From Deltaproteobacteria bacterium HGW-Deltaproteobacteria-15 (lineage in GTDB: Bacteria > Desulfobacterota > DSM-4660 > Desulfatiglandales > HGW-15), in the NCBI GenBank assembly GCA_002840535.1, contig PHBH01000009.1, forward strand, positions 1 through 64,000: a stretch of 64,000 nucleotides of DNA. The letters run 5' to 3'. Below the pieces are notes generated by a model. It worked only from the letters and a program-made list of their open reading frames with translations, ran no database searches and was not told the origin of the DNA. Positions within the stretch are counted from its first letter, which is position 1. The number at the start of each line of letters is the position of its first letter. The translations under genes were made by a program, and so were the position numbers. Of the stretch, positions 26,550 through 34,977 are shown one piece after another.

Positions 26550-28316
26550 ATGAAGGAAATCCATTTGAACCCGCAACAGCAAGAAGCAGTATCCCACAAG
26601 GAGGGTCCGATGATCGTTCTTTCGGTCGCCGGATCCGGCAAGACGATGGTTCTGACCGAGCGGATTATTCGGTTGATTGAGGAAGGGTTTGACCCGTCCC
26701 GGCTCCTGGCGATCACCTTCGCAAAGAAGGCGGTGCTGGAGATTCAGTCCCGTTTGAAGAAGAGGCTGAACGGGAACGGAAACAAGGCCCTGGTCTGCAC
26801 CTTTCATTCCCTAGGATATCGGATTCTGAAGAGAGAGAACTCCCTTGGAATCGGATGCCGCCTGGTTCAAGAAGCCGATCAACTGAACCTGATTCGTCTT
26901 GCATTGGAAAGGGTAAGACTTGAGGACGATCCGGAGGAGACCATGCGCAAGGTTTCCCTGGCGAAGAATGACCTGGTCTCCGCTGTCGACTTGGAGGGGT
27001 CAACCAAGCCCGAGGACAAGAACCTCGCCAGGGTCTACTCCTCTTACGAACTCCTGAAGAGGCGCAAACGCCTGCTTGACTTCGATGATCTGCTTTACCT
27101 TCCGTATCAACTCTTCACGACTCACGCCGGAATCCTTGCGCGGTATCAGAACCGGTTTCGACAGATCCTGATCGACGAGTTTCAGGATTCATCCAGGGTC
27201 ATGGTGGAGCTGGTCAAGTTGCTCTCCCAGTCCCATCGGAATGTCTGGCTGGCCGGCGACGACGATCAGTCCATTCACGGGTTCCGGGGAGCACGGTCGG
27301 AGATCTTCGTTTCCTTTGAAAAGGAATACGGCGCCCATGCGAAAACCATCACCATGGCCCACAACTACCGCTCGACGGGAAAGATCATCAGGTCCGCAAA
27401 CAACCTGATTGCACACAACAGGAAGAGGGTTATCAAGGAAATGACGGCGAACAACGGCGATGGAGAGGATATTGAGATCTTGGAGGGCGAGGACGAGTAT
27501 GCCGAGGCAGAGGCAATCGCAAAGAGGATCATTGATCTGACAGAAGAGGGATACCAGTTCGGAGAGATCGCCATCCTGGCCAGACTCTACCGGCTCATGC
27601 CTCTCATAGAAGGTGCCCTGATCAAGGAAAAGATCCCATACGCCTCCTCTGGAGGGTTTCTCTATGATCGGCAGGATGTGAAGACCATGTTTTCGGTGAT
27701 CAAGTTCCTGTTCGGCGGCGACGGAGAGTACCTCGACCAGAAACTCCTGAAAGCCATCAGAGCGGAGCTATACGAGGACGACGAGGAAATCACATTGAGA
27801 TCCGCCCTGGAGACCGCCAGTCTGTATGTCCTGAAGAAATGGGAGACGACTGACGCCCTGGACGAGGACGAGAAAACCTTGAGGAAGTCCTATCTGGACG
27901 CGTTCGAATACCTCGTCGCCCCATATCAAGATCTGGACGAACTTCAGGCTCACATGGAGGAGGCGGGCGGGATCAGTAAATGGTCACCGGACGGCAAAGT
28001 GAGCCTCATGACCATCCATCAGGCAAAAGGACTGGAGTTCAAGTGCGTGATCATACCGGGAGCCAACGAGGGTATCCTGCCTCATGTCAATTCAATCGAA
28101 CAGGTGATCCTGAACCTGGAAGAAGAAAGGAGGTTGATGTACGTGGCGATGACCAGAGCCATGGAAAGGCTGATCATCACTTACAGGAAGAGGCAGGAGG
28201 GACAGGCGATCACGGCTCCGTCGAGGTTCATCCAGGAAATTGCGATTCCTCCCCTTACAGTTACAGATATTAAGGAACTCCCATCTCGTGAAATCTCTTC
28301 AGATCTAACCCTCTAG
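26550..28316 (+). CDS. UvrD/Rep-family superfamily 1 DNA helicase
   Basis: The 588-residue protein starts at ATG 26550 behind AAGGAGGTCAATTC. SF1A motifs: Q-motif LNPQQQEAVSHKEGP, Walker A VAGSGKTMVLTERI (residue about 28), IDEFQDSS (near 208), GDDDQSIHGFRGA (near 237), HNYRSTGKI (near 271), MTIHQAKGLEFK (near 487) and YVAMTRAMERL (near 533). It translocates 3' to 5' on single-stranded DNA. At 588 residues it is shorter than chromosomal UvrD (about 720), as in many plasmid or phage helicases. The 3' end overlaps the convergent gene 28270-29280 by 47 bp. Confidence 0.9.
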   Translation: MKEIHLNPQQQEAVSHKEGPMIVLSVAGSGKTMVLTERIIRLIEEGFDPSRLLAITFAKKAVLEIQSRLKKRLNGNGNKALVCTFHSLGYRILKRENSLGIGCRLVQEADQLNLIRLALERVRLEDDPEETMRKVSLAKNDLVSAVDLEGSTKPEDKNLARVYSSYELLKRRKRLLDFDDLLYLPYQLFTTHAGILARYQNRFRQILIDEFQDSSRVMVELVKLLSQSHRNVWLAGDDDQSIHGFRGARSEIFVSFEKEYGAHAKTITMAHNYRSTGKIIRSANNLIAHNRKRVIKEMTANNGDGEDIEILEGEDEYAEAEAIAKRIIDLTEEGYQFGEIAILARLYRLMPLIEGALIKEKIPYASSGGFLYDRQDVKTMFSVIKFLFGGDGEYLDQKLLKAIRAELYEDDEEITLRSALETASLYVLKKWETTDALDEDEKTLRKSYLDAFEYLVAPYQDLDELQAHMEEAGGISKWSPDGKVSLMTIHQAKGLEFKCVIIPGANEGILPHVNSIEQVILNLEEERRLMYVAMTRAMERLIITYRKRQEGQAITAPSRFIQEIAIPPLTVTDIKELPSREISSDLTL

Positions 28317-29280
28317 TGCGGACCTCCTCAAGGAAATGAGTCCATCCTTCCATGAACTGGATCATTTGGTCAAAAGGTAATTTGCGACCACCTTTTAGAA
28401 AATTTGGAGTCATGAGAGAGAACAGCCGCGCACCATGAGATAGTACTGCATCGTCCGACAACGATTCCAGATAGGGATTGGCACGATACTGTTCCCGCCA
28501 TACCTCGTGCCTTCGAATTGGTTGTTGAAGTCGCTTATCCAACTCGGAGGTGCGAACGAATTGAGAATCGCTTACTCTCCCTGTTTCAGAGGTAACATAA
28601 GGAACGCCATTGAACCCGGCCCAGCCTTTCTGAAGCGTATTCAATAGCCTGTTGAGTTCAAGTCGCTCCTTTGCACCTGGGCCATCAATGACTATTGATG
28701 GTAAAAATTTGGTCTTACTCTTTGTCTTTAGGCTGAAATTCTCGAAGATAACCCAGACGCTTGTTATGTTCCTGTAGTGAGGGTTACCATCATCGGACGT
28801 CATTGTAAGCAACTGACTTGCTCTATATGATATTAACTCTGGTGACAGGATTGAAATGCTCTCGTTCAATAACACGAGAAGACCGATTGAATCAGGGCAA
28901 TTGAAAATATCTTTTGTCGCCTTGATCTGCCTGTCAGCGTCTTTGAACGATTGTGCAACCGAACGAGATAGCTTATAGAATAGCTTCTCGTTTATTTCCT
29001 CGCCGTCTGGCAAATATTTGAGAATATTTCCAAGCTCCACCTCACCGTAAAATAACGGAAATTCGTCCCTCTCCTTATGGTTCTCAAGTTCGTCATCTAT
29101 TTTGTGCTTCGGATCAGATTCCAAAGATTTGAGTTCGATTATCGCATGGCCATTCTCTATTAGAAAGTCTGCACGCTTCGATTGGTCGAACCCAGGAGGC
29201 AGCTTCAAATCATCGATAGCCTTTACAAATGGCAATTTTGAGACGAACGCCTTGAATCGATCATTAAGGGAGGTGGTCAT
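28270..29280 (-). CDS. PD-(D/E)XK nuclease-like hypothetical protein
   Basis: ATG 29280 (MTTSLNDRFKAF) is preferred because AAAGGG lies about 9 nt upstream; 25 further codons lie upstream. The 336-residue product has a likely PD-(D/E)XK signature near residues 35-50: RADFLIENGHAIIELKSL. The rest is unassigned. It is the only minus-strand gene in this stretch, overlaps the helicase gene tail to tail, and has lower GC than its neighbours, so it looks like separately acquired cargo, possibly a stand-alone defence nuclease. Function is not established. Confidence 0.7.
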   Translation of the reverse strand: MTTSLNDRFKAFVSKLPFVKAIDDLKLPPGFDQSKRADFLIENGHAIIELKSLESDPKHKIDDELENHKERDEFPLFYGEVELGNILKYLPDGEEINEKLFYKLSRSVAQSFKDADRQIKATKDIFNCPDSIGLLVLLNESISILSPELISYRASQLLTMTSDDGNPHYRNITSVWVIFENFSLKTKSKTKFLPSIVIDGPGAKERLELNRLLNTLQKGWAGFNGVPYVTSETGRVSDSQFVRTSELDKRLQQPIRRHEVWREQYRANPYLESLSDDAVLSHGARLFSLMTPNFLKGGRKLPFDQMIQFMEGWTHFLEEVRTRGLDLKRFHEMGVP

Positions 29281-29727
29281 AGGAATTTGCCCTTTCATTC
29301 GAATTGCGTGTTGCCTTCTTCTTCCCTGCAACTTTAATTCGCAATGGCTGATCAAACGGCTGAGTGCTAACCCTCAAGTTGGTCAGGATAGACCTCCAAT
29401 GTGAAATTGTCCACAGAACCCATCTGTATCCTCGCCATGATTCCTCAATAGCAAAGAATCCCCTAACTTCGATCGGCATGACTCCACAGGCGTCTCGGGC
29501 GCTCATACATATTATTATGGAAGTCCCTGCTCATTTTTGTGTTTTGGCCACATATTCAAATAATTGCCTTCGTCGAAAGGAGGTGAGCACTACCAACTGA
29601 ACCCATGAGGCAGGCGGTCTTTCGCCGCCACAATCCGGAATCGAGGGGCGACTGGTCTTTGACTGGTCGCCCTTTTTCTGTTTTCGGGGTGACACCCGGA
29701 AGCCACAACCAAGAAAGGAGAACAGTA
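29281..29727. other. Divergent intergenic region (447 bp)
   Basis: It separates the minus-strand nuclease-like gene from the plus-strand annealing-protein gene. It has a full AAAGGAGGTGAG ribosome-site sequence near 29577 without a good start at normal spacing (ATG 29605 is 20 nt on and would add 41 codons to the next gene), and the terminator-like hairpin at 29646. Promoters are presumably present but none is convincing by eye. Confidence 0.4.
29646..29677 (+). terminator. Terminator-like hairpin 50 nt before annealing-protein gene
   Basis: GGGCGAC (29646-29652) pairs perfectly with GTCGCCC (29666-29672), with an inner GTC/GAC pair, followed by TTTTT. ATG 29728 is the next start. Confidence 0.72.
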
Positions 29728-30423
29728 ATGACAACTAAAACCAACGGCAATCAGTTCAGAGACGACGAGATCCTCATCCTCGAGCAAGTACGGGACGGGG
29801 AACCAGTCAAGAACATCTTTCCGAAGATCGGTGGGCGGCTGAGGCTGGCTCACGAGGATAACGAGCAGCTCTCGATCTGCACCGAGATCGTCCGCTACGA
29901 CGAAGTCATTGCGGTCGTGAAATCCGTCGTGACCACCATGAAGGGGAGTTTCCCTGGATTCGGAATGGCATCGACCGAGAGGGATCACTCCATTGCGCCA
30001 GCCATCCTTGAACTCGCTGAGACCCGAGCGATTGCTCGATCACTGAGGTTCGCGGGATACGGCGTCGAGTATTGCAGCGCTGAAGAAGTTAGTCACCTGA
30101 ACGGAGGATTGAAACCGTCACCCGACACCAAGACCCAAACCAAACCCCCTCAGGATGGACCAAAGGGAGGAAATGGTGAGAGGCCACAGAATGGGGGGAA
30201 CGGAGGGAACGGGAGTGAGAAGAGCGGAGGCAATGGCGGTAACGGGGATGCCAGGGTCAGCAACAAGCAGCTGAATTACATTGTCACCCTTGGCCGCGAC
30301 CTCAAACTGAATTCCAAGGATCTGGACAAGGAGACAGTGCAAGTCTTTGGGGTGAAGATGGCTTACCTGACCACAAAACAGGCCAGCTCCTTTATCGACA
30401 CTCTGAAGGAGAGGTCTGCGTAG
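29728..30423 (+). CDS. Probable single-strand annealing (Erf/Rad52-like) recombination protein
   Basis: ATG 29728 has AAAGGAG 8-9 nt upstream, so the 231-residue form is preferred to the one from 29605. The N-terminal 120 residues contain ELAETRAIARSLRFAGYG followed by VEYCSAEEV, a helix pattern like that near the end of phage Erf/Rad52-type annealing proteins. A low-complexity Gly/Asn linker follows (GGNGERPQNGGNGGNG), then a 50-residue helical C-terminal domain (NKQLNYIVTLGRDLKLNSKD ... TKQASSFIDTL) seen at the ends of phage recombination proteins. The RecB/Cas4-like nuclease next door supports a recombination pair. Family assignment is tentative. Confidence 0.55.
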   Translation: MTTKTNGNQFRDDEILILEQVRDGEPVKNIFPKIGGRLRLAHEDNEQLSICTEIVRYDEVIAVVKSVVTTMKGSFPGFGMASTERDHSIAPAILELAETRAIARSLRFAGYGVEYCSAEEVSHLNGGLKPSPDTKTQTKPPQDGPKGGNGERPQNGGNGGNGSEKSGGNGGNGDARVSNKQLNYIVTLGRDLKLNSKDLDKETVQVFGVKMAYLTTKQASSFIDTLKERSA

Positions 30424-30452
30424 GAATTCGGAACCAACAACCTTCAACCGAG

Positions 30453-30486
30453 GGGGAGTGAGGACTCGTTCCTTGCTCCCCTTTCT
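30453..30486 (+). terminator. Terminator-like hairpin 22 nt before RecB-like nuclease gene
   Basis: GGGGAG (30453-30458) pairs with CTCCCC (30476-30481), extended by a T-G pair, then TTTCT. The next ATG is 30509. Confidence 0.62.
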
Positions 30487-30508
30487 CATTTCCAGAAAGG
30501 AGCAGAAC

Positions 30509-31345
30509 ATGGAGACCAATCTTGCAAGACTTGAACCCGTGGAGGACATCAGGGCTCAACTTCACTTTTCATATTCACAGCTCAGCACATATCTGATTTG
30601 CCCGATGAAGTACGGACACAGCTATGTTTGGGGAACGCCTTGGGAAAGCAAGCCCGTAGCCCTTCCCTTTGGCAAAGCGGTCCACAAGAGTGCAGAGGCG
30701 TTTTACCGGGCCCTGCTGAACACAGGGGAGATTATCCCGGTGGATCAGGTCATCGAGACCTTCACGGCCGTTTTCGACAAGGAGACCAAGAACTCCGAAC
30801 TACGGCTGACCATGAAAGAAGGCGAAACGGTCGGGAGCCTTCGGGATCAGGGAATCGAACTCCTGAGACTGTTTCATACGGAGATCCGGCCACAGAGAAT
30901 TGCGGCAGTAGAGTTTCCATTCTCAGTCACCATTCCCGATGTGCTGAACGGCGGCGGAGATCTGCCTATCCGCCTGATCGGCTACCTTGACCTGGTCGAA
31001 CGGGATCTACAGAATACTTACTTGGTCGGGGAGCTGAAGACCTCGAATCAAAAGTTCTCATCCGTCCGCCTTGAGCACGACCTTCAGGCAACCACCTATT
31101 CCTATGTCATGTCCCGCCTGAAGTTGGCTACCACGAAGAACTCTTGCCTGATCCGCTACGACGTCTTGCTCAAGACCAAGAAGATTGGCTTTGAGCACTA
31201 CTTCGTGACCCGATCCGAAGCCGACCATCAGCGGCTGATCCATCTCATCAACCATGTATTGAGGGCCATCGAGCTCAAGGTCTTCTACCGCAACAGCGAC
31301 TGGCAGTGCGGGGATTGTCAGTTCAAGAAGGCTTGTCTGGAATAA
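30509..31345 (+). CDS. RecB/Cas4-like PD-(D/E)XK exonuclease
   Basis: ATG 30509 follows AGAAAGGAG. The 278-residue protein has LHFSYSQLSTYLICPMKY at residues 14-31, LPFGKAVHKSAEAFY (the conserved GxxxH), IGYLDLVERD (catalytic D) and VGELKTSNQK (E-x-K), the PDDEXK_1/RecB C-terminal nuclease pattern. An N-terminal Cys plus the C-terminal CGDCQFKKAC could hold a Cas4-like [4Fe-4S] cluster. It probably resects DNA 5' ends to feed the neighbouring annealing protein. Confidence 0.82.
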   Translation: METNLARLEPVEDIRAQLHFSYSQLSTYLICPMKYGHSYVWGTPWESKPVALPFGKAVHKSAEAFYRALLNTGEIIPVDQVIETFTAVFDKETKNSELRLTMKEGETVGSLRDQGIELLRLFHTEIRPQRIAAVEFPFSVTIPDVLNGGGDLPIRLIGYLDLVERDLQNTYLVGELKTSNQKFSSVRLEHDLQATTYSYVMSRLKLATTKNSCLIRYDVLLKTKKIGFEHYFVTRSEADHQRLIHLINHVLRAIELKVFYRNSDWQCGDCQFKKACLE

Positions 31346-31378
31346 TGATCGTGATTAGGACAGAGAGGAGGTGAAAAA

Positions 31379-31594
31379 ATGGCTGATGATTTTTTCGATG
31401 ACTTTGGATGGGAGGATATGGCTCTGATTGGGTCCCTTTCCGAGACGCTTTCAGAAGAAGAACTTGAGCGCCGGCGACTGGAGAAAGAGATGGAGCCCGA
31501 AGCCGAGGAGTGCGAGTACTGCTGCCAGGAGCGGGAACCTTGCGACCCGCCCGAAGAACCCTTCATCCCGCCTGACGAAGACCCTTATCCATAA
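31379..31594 (+). CDS. Small acidic hypothetical protein (71 aa)
   Basis: A strong site AGAGGAGGTGAAAAA precedes ATG 31379. The product is extremely acidic, with a Phe/Asp-rich start (MADDFFDDFGWEDM), a charged helix and a CEYCCQ...C cluster before a proline-rich tail. No known family. Acidity suggests a DNA mimic or a partner of a basic protein; that is speculation. Confidence 0.55.
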   Translation: MADDFFDDFGWEDMALIGSLSETLSEEELERRRLEKEMEPEAEECEYCCQEREPCDPPEEPFIPPDEDPYP

Positions 31595-31618
31595 TCCCCA
31601 TAACTGATACCGACAACG

Positions 31619-31657
31619 ATCCCTCTGGCCCACCCAAGGTCAGGGGGATTTCTGTTT
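31619..31657 (+). terminator. Terminator-like hairpin 33 nt before 31691 gene
   Basis: ATCCCTCTG (31619-31627) pairs with CAGGGGGAT (31641-31649, one T-G pair), followed by TTCTGTTT. Confidence 0.62.
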
Positions 31658-31690
31658 CAGGGGTATGACCCTGAGAGATAGGAGGGAACC

Positions 31691-31927
31691 GTGAAGAAGA
31701 TCGTGATTCGGGAGGATGCCCTGAACGCAGTCAGGGATAGGGCCATCTTCCCTTTCCAAGCGCAGAGAGCTGCCGGGGAGATCGAGATCCACGGCCAGAA
31801 GATGAAACTTTACTTTGTTGAGATTGACACGGACGTCCAGGATTACATCAGATCCAAAGGCATCGACATTGATGACGTAGATCAGGTGAGCGATTTCATC
31901 ATCTCTGCTTTGACCCACAAACATTAG
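31691..31927 (+). CDS. Small hypothetical protein (78 aa)
   Basis: GTG 31691 follows AGGAGGGAACC. The product (MKKIVIREDALNAVRDRAIF) is a mixed alpha/beta small protein without recognisable motif. It lies 17 bp upstream of the DUF2958 gene, probably in the same transcript. Confidence 0.6.
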   Translation: MKKIVIREDALNAVRDRAIFPFQAQRAAGEIEIHGQKMKLYFVEIDTDVQDYIRSKGIDIDDVDQVSDFIISALTHKH

Positions 31928-31944
31928 AACCGGAGGTCTGAACC

Positions 31945-32271
31945 ATGTGGAACGTGCCAACGGCAGAAAGGTTATCCAAAATCCCGCGGCTTTACGAGAC
32001 CGAGAGCATCAGGCTTGAGGACAAACTCATCCATCTGCACTTCTTCATCGGTGGGTGCGACTGGTACATCTCCGAGTTTGATGGAGAGGACATTTTCTGG
32101 GGATTTGCGATCCTCAACTCAGACTACGAGATGGCTGAATGGGGCTACTCGTCTTTTGATGAACTGAAGTCGATCAGCGTCAACGGGATCGAGATCGACT
32201 GTGAGAAGGAAGAGTACTGGAGAATTCGAAGAGCGGCCGAGATCGACAAGATCAGGGTCGCATCCGGCTGA
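31945..32271 (+). CDS. DUF2958 domain protein
   Basis: The 108-residue product matches DUF2958 along its length, with the characteristic HLHFFIGGCDWYISEFDG and AILNSDYEMAEWGYSS stretches. DUF2958 genes occur on plasmids and integrative elements, where the function is unknown. The site CGGAGG lies 10 nt before ATG 31945. Confidence 0.8.
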   Translation: MWNVPTAERLSKIPRLYETESIRLEDKLIHLHFFIGGCDWYISEFDGEDIFWGFAILNSDYEMAEWGYSSFDELKSISVNGIEIDCEKEEYWRIRRAAEIDKIRVASG

Positions 32272-32306
32272 CTGAGAACTGAATAATCAGATCAATTTTG
32301 CACAAG

Positions 32307-32338
32307 AGCCTCCAGGGGATTTCCCTTGGGGGCTTTTT
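32307..32338 (+). terminator. Terminator-like hairpin 23 nt before 32362 gene
   Basis: AGCCTCCAGGGG (32307-32318) pairs with CCCTTGGGGGCT (32323-32334) with few wobbles and a 4-nt loop, followed by TTTT. Confidence 0.72.
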
Positions 32339-32361
32339 GTTCCCGAGAAAGGGGGTGAGAG

Positions 32362-32526
32362 TTGCTCATCTATGTCGTTTGCGCCTGGTGTGGGCGCGTC
32401 ATGGGAGTGAAGGAGGCGGAGAACGCCACCCTCCCTGCCACCCATTCAATCTGCTGCGAATGCAAGAGAAAGCTGGAGGAGGAGACCAAACCGATCCTCC
32501 CTGAAACCACAACCATCCATTCATAG
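32362..32526 (+). CDS. Small zinc-finger-like protein (54 aa)
   Basis: This short gene starts at TTG 32362 behind AAAGGGGGTGAGAG. The product begins LIYVVCAWCGRVMG and has a second pair in SICCECKRKL, spaced like the treble-clef CxxC/CxxC motifs of small zinc-binding proteins. It fits snugly between the hairpin at 32307 and the ribosome site of the DUF932 gene at 32541. The TTG start is inferred from ribosome-site spacing. Confidence 0.55.
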   Translation: MLIYVVCAWCGRVMGVKEAENATLPATHSICCECKRKLEEETKPILPETTTIHS

Positions 32527-32540
32527 AAAGGAGCTACACC

Positions 32541-33479
32541 ATGAGAAATATCGACCGTTTTGAGAACGTCATTGGCCAAGTTCACGAAATGTCCGCCAAT
32601 CACTTTGACGAGACCCTTCCTTTGGGGGACATGCAGTTCCATTCCCTCACCCGGATGTCCATCGCCGGAAAGGATGTCCAGATCCTCCCTTCCGCGCAGC
32701 GGCTCTTTGCCAACAGGCTGCGGGTGCCCCATTCATATCTGGTTCGTTGCCCGGGTGATCTGCAGGCCGAAAACCTAAACCATTGGCTCCGGCAGGAGCA
32801 GGAGAGGAGGGACACCCTCTTCTGCCGGTTCGACGGGGATAGCCTCCGCGCCGTGTTCACAGACAGGTATTGTGCCTTGGACCACATGCAAGTCCTGACC
32901 ATGATGCTGGAACATGGTTTCAACCCGGAGACAGAGGTCCACTACTCGCTGGATCAGGAAATCCTGATTTTGCGGGTACCGGATTTCACCAGAATGTTTG
33001 GGTTTGGGGAAAGGGATAAAATCGTCCCCGGCATCAGCTTTTCGAATTCTGAATGCGGTGTCCTCGCCTTCAGTATTGAAGCCTATATGTATAGGATTAT
33101 CTGCCAGAATGGGCTTATCGCCAAGACCTCTGTGGCATCCCGCTTCAAGCACATCTCCAGCAAGGCCATGGATGAATTCCCTCACATCCTCAGCCGGGTA
33201 GTCCACGAGAGCGAGCACAGTCAGAGGCGATTCGAGATCTCCACCCAGACGAGAGTCGATAATCCGCTTTCCACAATCGCCTCTTTCAACAGACGGTTCC
33301 TTCTGACCAAGCGAGAAGCCGAAGTCGTCCAGCAAGCATGGGAGGAGGAGCCGGGTGCAACCATGTTCAATGTGATCAATGCCTACACCCGCGCAGCACA
33401 GGATAAGACACTGACAAGCGAGGAAGCGTATCGGCTGGAACGCATCGGAGGTTTGATCTTGTCCCTAGTAAAGGCGTGA
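32541..33479 (+). CDS. DUF932 protein
   Basis: The 312-residue protein starts at ATG 32541 after AGAAAGGAG. It has the DUF932 features: FCRFDGDSLRAVFTDRYCAL, a GISFSNSECGVLAFSIEAY segment and YRIICQNGLIAKT. DUF932 proteins are widespread in phages and plasmids, where the function is not settled. The adjacent recombination genes fit a role in element DNA metabolism. Confidence 0.82.
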   Translation: MRNIDRFENVIGQVHEMSANHFDETLPLGDMQFHSLTRMSIAGKDVQILPSAQRLFANRLRVPHSYLVRCPGDLQAENLNHWLRQEQERRDTLFCRFDGDSLRAVFTDRYCALDHMQVLTMMLEHGFNPETEVHYSLDQEILILRVPDFTRMFGFGERDKIVPGISFSNSECGVLAFSIEAYMYRIICQNGLIAKTSVASRFKHISSKAMDEFPHILSRVVHESEHSQRRFEISTQTRVDNPLSTIASFNRRFLLTKREAEVVQQAWEEEPGATMFNVINAYTRAAQDKTLTSEEAYRLERIGGLILSLVKA

Positions 33480-33504
33480 CTCCAACCCTCAACCCTATAC
33501 CGAG

Positions 33505-33540
33505 AGCCCTGGGATGAAAGTCCTGGGGCTTTCTGTTTTC
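33505..33540 (+). terminator. Terminator-like hairpin 22 nt before 33563 gene
   Basis: AGCCCTGGGA (33505-33514) pairs with TCCTGGGGCT (33521-33530) with wobbles, loop TGAAAG, then TTCTGTTTTC. Confidence 0.65.
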
Positions 33541-33562
33541 GGCAGGAAAGGATGCAAGACAG

Positions 33563-33751
33563 GTGCACTTCATCCGGTTCGTATTCATCGTCGCCGGTTT
33601 GATCCTGATCTTCACGTACCGTCCCTTTCTATACATGGCAATAGGCGGTGCAGTTGTCTTCATGATCATGAAGGGGAAGGAAGAGAAGGAGCCGGGCAAG
33701 GCAAGCGAGGCGGGCAAGAAGACCGAGGATACAGAAGTTCCGCCAAAGTAA
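33563..33751 (+). CDS. Small membrane protein (62 aa)
   Basis: GTG 33563 is the likely start; the AAAGGA site is somewhat far. Residues 3-38 are hydrophobic and contain one or two membrane segments (FVFIVAGLILIFTYRPF, then LYMAIGGAVVFMIM), followed by a charged Lys/Glu-rich cytoplasmic tail. Function unknown. Confidence 0.5.
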   Translation: MHFIRFVFIVAGLILIFTYRPFLYMAIGGAVVFMIMKGKEEKEPGKASEAGKKTEDTEVPPK

Positions 33752-33784
33752 CTCTGATAGTTCAACCCCAAACCAACAATTACC

Positions 33785-33822
33785 GGCGCTCACGGCAATA
33801 CTGCTGTGGGCGCCTTTCTTTT
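33785..33822 (+). terminator. Terminator-like hairpin 13 nt before 33836 gene
   Basis: Thirteen pairs join 33785-33797 and 33802-33814 with a 4-nt loop, followed by TTTCTTTT. The ribosome site GGAGG begins at 33825, three bases after the U-tract, so no promoter can fit between. Confidence 0.78.
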
Positions 33823-33835
33823 ATGGAGGAAGATC

Positions 33836-34279
33836 ATGACTGACGAACAGGTGGAGAAGCTCATCTGGAAGGAAATCAAAAAACGGAAAATCCTCTTTCA
33901 AGATATGGTCGGGATGCCCAATTGCGGCGTAGATCCGGACCCAACCGATATTGTGACGCCCAACTCAGAAAAAGGGATCAGGAGCAACCGCTTCCAGGGC
34001 ATGCTTGGCTCCGAACGCATGAAGGAACTGCTCTGCGTCGGGAAATACAACGAGTGGGTGGACTACCCTCCACTCAAGATCCCCTTTCAGGACCTATTTC
34101 GGTTCTGGTGGAGCCGGTGCGTGGATCAAGATGTGATCGTGGATGACATTTTGAGCGACATCTTTGATTATTTTCTGGAGCTCATGCGACCACCGCAGAA
34201 GAAAAAGCCGCAGATGGACATGACCGTGGATTTCGAACAGATGCCGCTCTTCGTCGAGAGGACTGAAAAGGCAGCCTGA
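33836..34279 (+). CDS. Hypothetical protein (147 aa)
   Basis: ATG 33836 has GGAGG 6-7 nt upstream. The product (MTDEQVEKLIWKEIKKRKIL) is unrecognised. It contains GMPNCGVDPDPTD and an aromatic FRFWWSRC stretch, and the C-terminus is acidic/proline-rich. Probably soluble. Confidence 0.62.
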   Translation: MTDEQVEKLIWKEIKKRKILFQDMVGMPNCGVDPDPTDIVTPNSEKGIRSNRFQGMLGSERMKELLCVGKYNEWVDYPPLKIPFQDLFRFWWSRCVDQDVIVDDILSDIFDYFLELMRPPQKKKPQMDMTVDFEQMPLFVERTEKAA

Positions 34280-34307
34280 GCCTGAGTGGGCAGAAAGGAG
34301 AGTGACC

Positions 34308-34577
34308 ATGAAATGCGCAATATGCGGAATTGCCATCGATAGCCTAAACCAAGCAATTGACCAAGGGTGGGAGCCCTACTTCTACGAGGGCGAGAAGGAA
34401 CACGAATTCGCCTGCCCAAACTGCGCAGAGGTATTCCTTCAGGTTGACGAGAACGGGGAAATGGAGGTAAAGCCAGAGTACCGGGGCAAGATCACTTACC
34501 GCGACGAGGAAGCGGGCAAAGACGATATCTTGTTGGTGGGCGTGATTACCAATGAAGACGAAGATCCAAAGCACTGA
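34308..34577 (+). CDS. Small zinc-ribbon-like protein (89 aa)
   Basis: ATG 34308 has AGAAAGGAG 7 nt upstream. CAIC at residues 3-6 and CPNC near 37-40 form a probable zinc ribbon of the N-terminal half; the second half is strand-rich with no known domain. It ends the plus-strand operon before the signalling cassette. Confidence 0.62.
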   Translation: MKCAICGIAIDSLNQAIDQGWEPYFYEGEKEHEFACPNCAEVFLQVDENGEMEVKPEYRGKITYRDEEAGKDDILLVGVITNEDEDPKH

Positions 34578-34690
34578 CCCATCCCTGGCCCACCGCCATC
34601 AAACCATCCTACCGCTATTCGATTTGCCATCACAAAAAGTCCACGAAAACCCCGTCCAGACAGTCGGCCGCGAAAAGGTCCATACTTCGC

Positions 34691-34785
34691 TAAGGGCTAA
34701 GCTGAGATCGTCGATTGTGGCGCGCCTGGCAGTGCCCGGCAGTGTATCTGGCCTGATCTGAGCGCTAGGGCTGATGATAAGTGGA
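34691..34785 (+). repeat. Diverged direct repeat, left copy (flanks signalling cassette)
   Basis: It aligns with 40374-40472 at about 70% by eye. Both carry CTGGC-like pentamers at relative offsets 0, 10, 22 and 32 (here from 34726), as expected for a protein-binding array on one helix face. It lies in the 400-bp gap 34578-34977, which otherwise has nothing I can identify; the gap ends at the response-regulator stop. Confidence 0.62.
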
Positions 34786-34977
34786 GAACTGCCTGGAGAA
34801 GGATGTCTTGTCCAAGTTGCGGATAAAATCACGGTGGGACAGCCCGCATGAGGGCTCAATGATACTTTTCGCAAGTGCCACTTTTCGAAGTCACCCCAGA
34901 ATGTCCCATGCGATATAATTTTAAGAGAAAAAGTGACTTCCAGACATCTGGGCATTGCGCGAATTCATGGGTACTCC

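Noticed and set aside
34897-34919. TATAAT at 34914 as a promoter
   Set aside because: No -35 box at suitable spacing, and it would transcribe antisense into the response regulator gene.
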